Shown: positions 13,019-16,845 of the stretch, piece by piece | How positions within the stretch are numbered: the first letter of the stretch is position 1 | Layout: the number at the start of each line of letters is the position of its first letter | NCBI GenBank assembly: GCA_041670885.1 | Contig: JBAXYJ010000036.1 | Location: 1 to 16,845 of the forward strand | Origin: JAJBWD01 sp041670885 | GTDB lineage: Bacteria; Bacillota; Clostridia; Clostridiales; Clostridiaceae | Length of the DNA: 16,845 nucleotides | Reading direction: 5' to 3' | Made by a program: the position numbers and the translations under genes | The notes under the pieces: model-generated | Database searches by the model: none | What the model was told of the DNA's origin: nothing | Seen by the model: the letters and a program-made list of their open reading frames with translations, nothing else

Positions 13019-13387
13019 ATGGCAAGAATAGCTGGAGTTGACTTACCTAAGGAAAAGAGAGTCGAAGTAGGTTTAACATACATTTATGGAATTGGGCTCT
13101 CTACTTCTCATAAAATTTTAGGAGCAGCTGGGGTAAATCCAGATACTAGAGTTAAAGATTTAACTGAGCAGGAAGTAAATTCAATCAGAGATTATATAAA
13201 GAATCTAAAGGTTGAAGGAGATCTTCGACGCGAAATAGCTCTAAATATTAAGAGATTAGTAGAAATAGGTTGCTATAGAGGGATAAGACACAGAAGAGGT
13301 CTTCCTGTAAGAGGTCAGAGAACAAAGACGAATGCTAGAACAAGAAAAGGTCCAAAGAGACAAATTGGCGGCAGAAAGAAGAAGTAA
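13019..13387 (+). CDS. rpsM: 30S ribosomal protein S13
   Basis: S13 is in the 30S head, bridges to L5 and touches P-site tRNA with its C-terminal tail. The product is 122 residues. It begins MARIAGVDLPKEKRVEVGLT and shows the helix-two-turns-helix region YIYGIGLSTSHKIL, then the family signature GCYRGIRHRRGLPVRGQRTK followed by a strongly basic tail ending GGRKKK. The ATG has AGGAGGTG upstream at 13004-13011. It opens the alpha block, which in this organism includes rpsD, unlike Bacillus subtilis where rpsD is elsewhere. Confidence 0.98.
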   Translation: MARIAGVDLPKEKRVEVGLTYIYGIGLSTSHKILGAAGVNPDTRVKDLTEQEVNSIRDYIKNLKVEGDLRREIALNIKRLVEIGCYRGIRHRRGLPVRGQRTKTNARTRKGPKRQIGGRKKK

Positions 13388-13399
13388 GGAGGGTCGTAA

Positions 13400-13801
13400 A
13401 TGGCAACTACTAAAGGAAAATTAAAGAAAACAAGAAGAAAAAAGGAAAAAAAGAATATTGAACATGGATGTGCTCATATACAATCAACATTTAACAACTC
13501 GATTGTTACTTTAACTGATACTGTTGGCAATACTCTGTCTTGGGCAAGTTCAGGTGGGCTTGGATTTAGAGGATCCAGAAAAAGCACACCTTTTGCAGCT
13601 CAGATGGCAGCTGAAACAGCAGCTAAGTCAGCTATGGAACATGGTTTAAAGAGCGTAGAGGTTTATGTTAAAGGTCCAGGTTCAGGAAGAGAAGCTGCAA
13701 TAAGATCACTTCAGGCAGCAGGACTGGAAGTTACTCTTATTAAAGATGTAACTCCAATCCCTCACAATGGATGCAGACCACCAAAAAGAAGAAGAGTTTA
13801 G
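13400..13801 (+). CDS. rpsK: 30S ribosomal protein S11
   Basis: S11 lies on the 30S platform near the E site and contacts the Shine-Dalgarno helix region. The product is 133 residues. A lysine/arginine-rich N-terminal extension (TTKGKLKKTRRKKEKKN) precedes the core, which has HIQSTFNNSIVTLTDTVGNT, SWASSGGLGFRGSRKSTPFA and VYVKGPGSGREAAIRSLQAAG (VYVKGPGSGRE then AAIRSLQAAG). The C terminus DVTPIPHNGCRPPKRRRV is nearly universal. It lies 12 nt after rpsM with AAGGAGGG as ribosome binding site. Confidence 0.98.
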   Translation: MATTKGKLKKTRRKKEKKNIEHGCAHIQSTFNNSIVTLTDTVGNTLSWASSGGLGFRGSRKSTPFAAQMAAETAAKSAMEHGLKSVEVYVKGPGSGREAAIRSLQAAGLEVTLIKDVTPIPHNGCRPPKRRRV

Positions 13802-13822
13802 CTAACAGGAGGTGTTATATAA

Positions 13823-14443
13823 ATGGCAAGATATACAGGAGCAGTTTGTAGATTATGCAGAAGAGAAGGCATGAAACTATTCCTTAAGGGAGACAGATGT
13901 TTTACCGATAAATGTGCTTTTGACAGAAGAAGCTATGCGCCAGGTCAGCACGGAAAATCAAGGAAAAAGGTCAGCAACTATGGTCTTCAGTTAAGAGAAA
14001 AGCAAAAGGCTAAAAGAATCTACGGCATTTTAGAATCACAATTTAGATTATATTATGAAAAAGCTGATAAGATGAGAGGAATTACTGGTGAAAACCTGTT
14101 AAAGCAATTAGAGCTTAGACTTGATAATGTTGCTTACAAATTTGGATATGGTAATTCAAGACCAGAAGCAAGACAGCTTGTAAAGCACGGGCATTTTTTA
14201 GTAAACGGGAATAAGGTAGATATACCTTCATATCAGTTAGCTGTTAATGATGTTGTATCAGTATGTGATAAGAGCAAAGCAACTGAGAAATTTAAGACAT
14301 TTGCTGAAAATCCAAAGACCCTGCCAGCATGGCTTCAAGGAAACTATGAGAACTTTGAAGGTAAGGTTATATCTGAACCAGCAAGAGAAGATATAGACGT
14401 ACCTGTTAACGAGACGTTAATTGTTGAGTTGTACAGTAAGTAA
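13823..14443 (+). CDS. rpsD: 30S ribosomal protein S4, zinc-cysteine type
   Basis: S4 nucleates assembly of the 16S rRNA 5' domain and, with S5, affects accuracy. The product is 206 residues. The N-terminal zinc-binding region has C9, C12, C26 and C31, in VCRLCRREG and DRCFTDKCAFDRR, marking the C+ form. RRSYAPGQHGKSRKKVSNYG follows, then the S4 RNA-binding domain at about residues 96-160 with LELRLDNVAYKFGYGNSRPE and ARQLVKHGHFLVNG. In E. coli S4 represses the alpha operon through a leader before rpsM; in B. subtilis it controls its own separate gene. Here rpsD is inside the alpha block, so autoregulation by either route is possible but unproven. Confidence 0.98.
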   Translation: MARYTGAVCRLCRREGMKLFLKGDRCFTDKCAFDRRSYAPGQHGKSRKKVSNYGLQLREKQKAKRIYGILESQFRLYYEKADKMRGITGENLLKQLELRLDNVAYKFGYGNSRPEARQLVKHGHFLVNGNKVDIPSYQLAVNDVVSVCDKSKATEKFKTFAENPKTLPAWLQGNYENFEGKVISEPAREDIDVPVNETLIVELYSK

Positions 14444-14500
14444 TAAGTTAAGAATCAGTTGCCCTCATTTAATAAATAATATTCAAGGAGGAGGGTTAGT

Positions 14501-15448
14501 ATGTTAGAGATAGAAAAGCCAAAAATCGAGTGTTTAGAAATGGCCGAGGATGGCTCCTATGGAAAATTTGAAATAGAGCCATTGGAAAGAGGTTATGGAA
14601 TAACCCTTGGAAATGCTTTAAGAAGAATTCTGCTTTCTTCCCTGCCGGGAGCCGCAGCAAGAAAAATCAAAATTGATGGAGTACTGCATGAGTTCTCTGT
14701 TGTTCCTGGAGTAAAGGAAGATGTAACAGAGCTGATATTGAACATCAAGCAGCTGGCTCTAAAGATGAATGGTGATGGACCAAAGACAATATATATAGAT
14801 GCCAAGGGACCAGGCGAGGTATTAGCAGGCGATATAAAGTCAGACGGAGATGTAGAGATAGTTAATAAGGACTTACATATAGCTACCATAGATGATGGCG
14901 GCAAACTGTATGTTGAAATCCTTGTAGACAACGGCAGAGGATATGTAATGCAGGCGAAAAACAAAGATGAAGACGATCCTATATCTACTATAGCAGTAGA
15001 TTCTATTTACACTCCTGTTAAAAGGGTAAACTTTACAATCTCTAATACCAGAGTAGGTCAAATAACAGACTATGATAAACTAACCATAGAATTATGGACC
15101 AATAGTACAATTAGACCTGATGAAGCTATATGTCTGTCAGCAAAAATTTTGATAGAGCATTTTAAGTTATTCATGACGCTTTCAGATCATGTTAATAACG
15201 TAGAAATAATGGTGGAAAAAGAAGAAGACAAAAAGGAAAAGGTTCTTGAAATGACAATTGAAGAACTAGACCTTTCTGTTAGAAGCTATAACTGTTTAAA
15301 GAGAGCAGGAATAAATACTGTTTCTGAATTAACAGAGAGAACTATGGATGACATGATGAAGGTTAGAAACCTTGGTAAAAAGTCCCTCGAAGAAGTACAG
15401 CAAAAGCTTGAAGCTTTAGGACTTGGATTAAAGCAAAGCGAAGAGTAA
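14501..15448 (+). CDS. rpoA: DNA-directed RNA polymerase subunit alpha
   Basis: The alpha subunit dimerises to start RNA polymerase assembly and uses its C-terminal domain to bind UP elements and activators. The product is 315 residues, normal for Firmicutes. The N-terminal domain (about 1-230) shows FEIEPLERGYGITLGNALRR and LLSSLPGAAARKIKIDGVLH, which form the dimer and beta-contact surfaces. An acidic and lysine-rich linker (about VEKEEDKKEK) leads to the C-terminal domain with ELDLSVRSYNCLKRAGI; R261 corresponds to the DNA-contacting R265 of E. coli. RNLGKKSLEEVQQKLEALGL closes the domain. The 57-nt spacer before it has a strong GGAGGAGGG Shine-Dalgarno but no convincing promoter. Confidence 0.98.
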   Translation: MLEIEKPKIECLEMAEDGSYGKFEIEPLERGYGITLGNALRRILLSSLPGAAARKIKIDGVLHEFSVVPGVKEDVTELILNIKQLALKMNGDGPKTIYIDAKGPGEVLAGDIKSDGDVEIVNKDLHIATIDDGGKLYVEILVDNGRGYVMQAKNKDEDDPISTIAVDSIYTPVKRVNFTISNTRVGQITDYDKLTIELWTNSTIRPDEAICLSAKILIEHFKLFMTLSDHVNNVEIMVEKEEDKKEKVLEMTIEELDLSVRSYNCLKRAGINTVSELTERTMDDMMKVRNLGKKSLEEVQQKLEALGLGLKQSEE

Positions 15449-15461
15449 GGAGGTAAATAAA

Positions 15462-15803
15462 TTGGCACTGCAGCGAAAGTTAGGACGTCCAACAGACCAA
15501 AGAATGGCAATGCTCAGAAATCTTGTTAATAGTTTCTTAAAGAACGACAAAATAGAAACTACAGAAACTAGAGCAAAAGAGACTCAAAAATTAGCAGAAA
15601 AGATGATAACTCTTGCTAAAAAAGGAGATCTTCATTCAAGAAGACAGGTACTTGCTTTTGTAACAGAAGAAGATACTGTTACAAAGCTATTTGATACAAT
15701 AGCTCCTAAATACACAGAACGCGTTGGCGGATATACAAGAATCTATAAATTAGGTCAAAGGCGCGGCGACGGAGCAGAAGTTGTTATTCTTGAGCTAGTA
15801 TAG
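15462..15803 (+). CDS. rplQ: 50S ribosomal protein L17 (TTG start)
   Basis: L17 lies close to the peptide exit tunnel on the 50S surface. The product is 113 residues if translation starts at TTG 15462, giving MALQRKLGRPTDQRMAMLRN, the family opening. AAGGAGGT (15447-15454) lies 7 nt upstream, overlapping the rpoA stop region. Conserved segments are LVNSFLKNDKIETTETRAKE and the closing GGYTRIYKLGQRRGDGAEVV. It is the last ribosomal gene and is followed directly by an intrinsic terminator, so it ends the long transcript. Confidence 0.97.
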   Translation: MALQRKLGRPTDQRMAMLRNLVNSFLKNDKIETTETRAKETQKLAEKMITLAKKGDLHSRRQVLAFVTEEDTVTKLFDTIAPKYTERVGGYTRIYKLGQRRGDGAEVVILELV

Positions 15804-15842
15804 AAAGTGGGGGATTTAGGAGAGCTAAGTCCCCGTTTTCTA
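15803..15842 (+). terminator. Intrinsic terminator at the end of the ribosomal cluster
   Basis: GGGGATTTAG (15810-15819) pairs with CTAAGTCCCC (15825-15834), with one T-G wobble, around a GAGAG loop. GTTTTCT follows. Flanking GAAA (15803-15806) and TTTTC (15836-15840) could extend the helix. Placed immediately after rplQ, it should end most transcription of the alpha block. Confidence 0.9.
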
Positions 15843-15988
15843 TTATAATGTAATATTCCAGGGAAATTGCAAATTACTTTTGGCTGATTTTGAGTTTGAA
15901 AATAATGAATTATTATCATTTTTTTAAATTGAAAAGTAAATTTATAAATTATGCAAATTTCTCTATATTCTCATTTATGAGGTGAAGC
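15843..15988 (+). promoter_or_regulatory. AT-rich gap before ecfA1 with weak promoter candidate
   Basis: This 146-nt stretch has no open reading frame that I can support. It has an AATAAT/ATTATT inverted repeat at 15901-15914. The best promoter candidate is TTTATA (15941-15946), a 17-nt spacer and TATATT (15964-15969), which would start only about 12 nt before the GAGGTG Shine-Dalgarno of ecfA1. The base composition makes chance matches easy, so the promoter call is weak. Confidence 0.3.
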
Positions 15989-16825
15989 ATGGAACAAGTA
16001 ATAAACTGTGAAAATGTAAAATTTTTATATGATAATTGTGATAAAGATAGATACGCCATTGATGGATTAGAACTTTCTGTAAATAAAGGAGAGTTTCTTG
16101 TTGTCTTAGGGAGAAATGGTTCAGGAAAATCTACTTTGGCTAAGCATTTTAATGCACTGTTAGTTCCAACTGAAGGAAATGTTTTTATTAAAGGAATGGA
16201 TACTAAAGACGAGAGCTTAACCTGGGATATAAGACATAATGCCGGGATGGTATTTCAGAACCCTGACAATCAGATAGTTGCAAATATCGTAGAAGATGAT
16301 GTAGCCTTTGGACCTGAAAATATGGGAGTTGAATCTAAAGAAATAAGAAACAGAGTAGATAAAGCTTTAAAAACTGTTGAAATGTATGATTATAGAAAAT
16401 TTGCCCCTCATCTCTTATCAGGCGGACAAAAACAGAGAGTTGCTATAGCAGGGATACTTGCCATGAGACCTAGTATAATAGTATTTGATGAACCAACTGC
16501 CATGCTGGACCCTATAGGCAGAAAAGAAGTTATTAAAACTATAATAGATTTAAATAAAAATTATAATATAACCATAGTACTTATAACTCATAATATGGAG
16601 GAAGCAGTTGAAGCAGACAGAATAGTGGTTATGGATGAGGGAAAGATAAAATTATCAGGGACTCCCAGAGAAATATTTTCAAATGTATCAAAAATGAAAG
16701 AAATGGGACTGGATGTTCCTCAAGTTACAGAGCTTTCCTATGAGCTTAATAAAAGCGGTTTTAATATTAAAAATGATATTCTAACTATAAATGAAATGGT
16801 GGAAGAACTATGTCGATTGAAATAA
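15989..16825 (+). CDS. ecfA1: ECF transporter ATPase subunit A1
   Basis: This is one of the two ATP-hydrolysing subunits of the energy-coupling factor module, which with EcfT drives several substrate-specific S components for vitamins or metal ions. The product is 278 residues. ABC ATPase motifs are complete: Walker A GRNGSGKST at 41-49, Q-loop glutamine Q90 in VFQNPDNQIV, signature LSGGQ at 143-147, Walker B IIVFDE at 163-168 with catalytic E168, and the switch H201 in ITHNMEEA. The sequence QNPDNQ is characteristic of this ATPase group. It has its own GAGGTG ribosome binding site and follows the cluster terminator. It overlaps ecfA2 by 16 nt. Older annotations call it cbiO1; cobalt specificity should not be inferred from that name. 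Confidence 0.95.
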   Translation: MEQVINCENVKFLYDNCDKDRYAIDGLELSVNKGEFLVVLGRNGSGKSTLAKHFNALLVPTEGNVFIKGMDTKDESLTWDIRHNAGMVFQNPDNQIVANIVEDDVAFGPENMGVESKEIRNRVDKALKTVEMYDYRKFAPHLLSGGQKQRVAIAGILAMRPSIIVFDEPTAMLDPIGRKEVIKTIIDLNKNYNITIVLITHNMEEAVEADRIVVMDEGKIKLSGTPREIFSNVSKMKEMGLDVPQVTELSYELNKSGFNIKNDILTINEMVEELCRLK

Positions 16826-16845
16826 AAAACTTAACCCATATATAC
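16810..16845 (+). CDS. ecfA2: ECF transporter ATPase subunit A2, first 12 codons (3' end outside window)
   Basis: An ATG at 16810, inside the last 16 nt of ecfA1 in another frame, opens MSIEIKNLTHIY and remains open to the window edge. This is the typical start of the second ECF ATPase. The purine-rich GGTGGAA (16798-16804) lies 5 nt upstream. The overlap implies translational coupling, which fits the equal amounts of A1 and A2 in the heterodimer. The family order predicts ecfT and then truA, rplM and rpsI downstream, outside this window. Confidence 0.85.
   Translation, partial: MSIEIKNLTHIY

Noticed and set aside
14459..14482. Promoter in the rpsD-rpoA spacer (TTGCCC with TAATAT)
   Set aside because: The spacer is only 12 nt, too short for a vegetative promoter.
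15904..15918. Fur or PerR operator-like sequence before ecfA1
   Set aside because: The right half ATTATCA matches a Fur half-site but the left half matches poorly; in such AT-rich DNA this is expected by chance.
1..16845. Mobile elements, CRISPR arrays, phage or defence genes
   Set aside because: Gene order is canonical, spacers are short and accounted for, and no direct repeats, transposase or integrase sequences are seen.

Overview
The window holds the S10-spc-alpha ribosomal protein supercluster of a low-GC Gram-positive bacterium, almost certainly a Clostridium or close relative. The evidence is AT-rich DNA with heavy use of AGA and ATA codons, strong GGAGG-type ribosome binding sites before nearly every gene, a zinc-type S14, a cysteine-containing S4, a zinc-lid adenylate kinase, a KOW-domain gene between map and infA, and energy-coupling factor (ECF) transporter ATPases just downstream of rplQ. 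All genes lie on the plus strand.

Layout. Positions 1-122 are the 3' end of an EF-Tu gene, closed by an intrinsic terminator at 130-151. A good promoter (TTGTAA, 17-nt spacer, TATAAT; 179-207) then opens a leader of about 200 nt with several hairpins. The S10 block follows: rpsJ, rplC, rplD, rplW, rplB, rpsS, rplV, rpsC, rplP, rpmC, rpsQ (411-5560). The spc block is rplN, rplX, rplE, rpsN, rpsH, rplF, rplR, rpsE, rpmD, rplO, secY (5586-10883). Next come adk, map, the KOW gene, infA and rpmJ (10894-12922). A 96-nt structured spacer precedes the alpha block: rpsM, rpsK, rpsD, rpoA, rplQ (13019-15803). An intrinsic terminator at 15803-15842 ends the cluster. After an AT-rich gap, ecfA1 is complete and the first 12 codons of ecfA2 overlap its end.

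How the genes work together. Most products are 30S and 50S subunit proteins. SecY is the protein-export channel, Adk balances adenine nucleotides, Map removes initiator methionine from new proteins, IF-1 acts in initiation, and RpoA is the RNA polymerase alpha subunit. The ECF ATPases power uptake of vitamins or metals.

Start sites. Two short genes were located by reading the sequence: rpmD (8967-9146, TTG start) and rpmJ (12809-12922). Starts were placed by Shine-Dalgarno position for rplB (2408), rpsS (GTG 3301), rpmC (5075), rplO (9163) and the KOW gene (TTG 12290).

This is a highly conserved housekeeping region, and I see no mobile element, CRISPR array or novel gene system. The points most worth a second look are non-coding: the rpsJ leader, a nested stem in front of rpsM in a cluster that encodes S4, and short hairpins in otherwise tight spacers.
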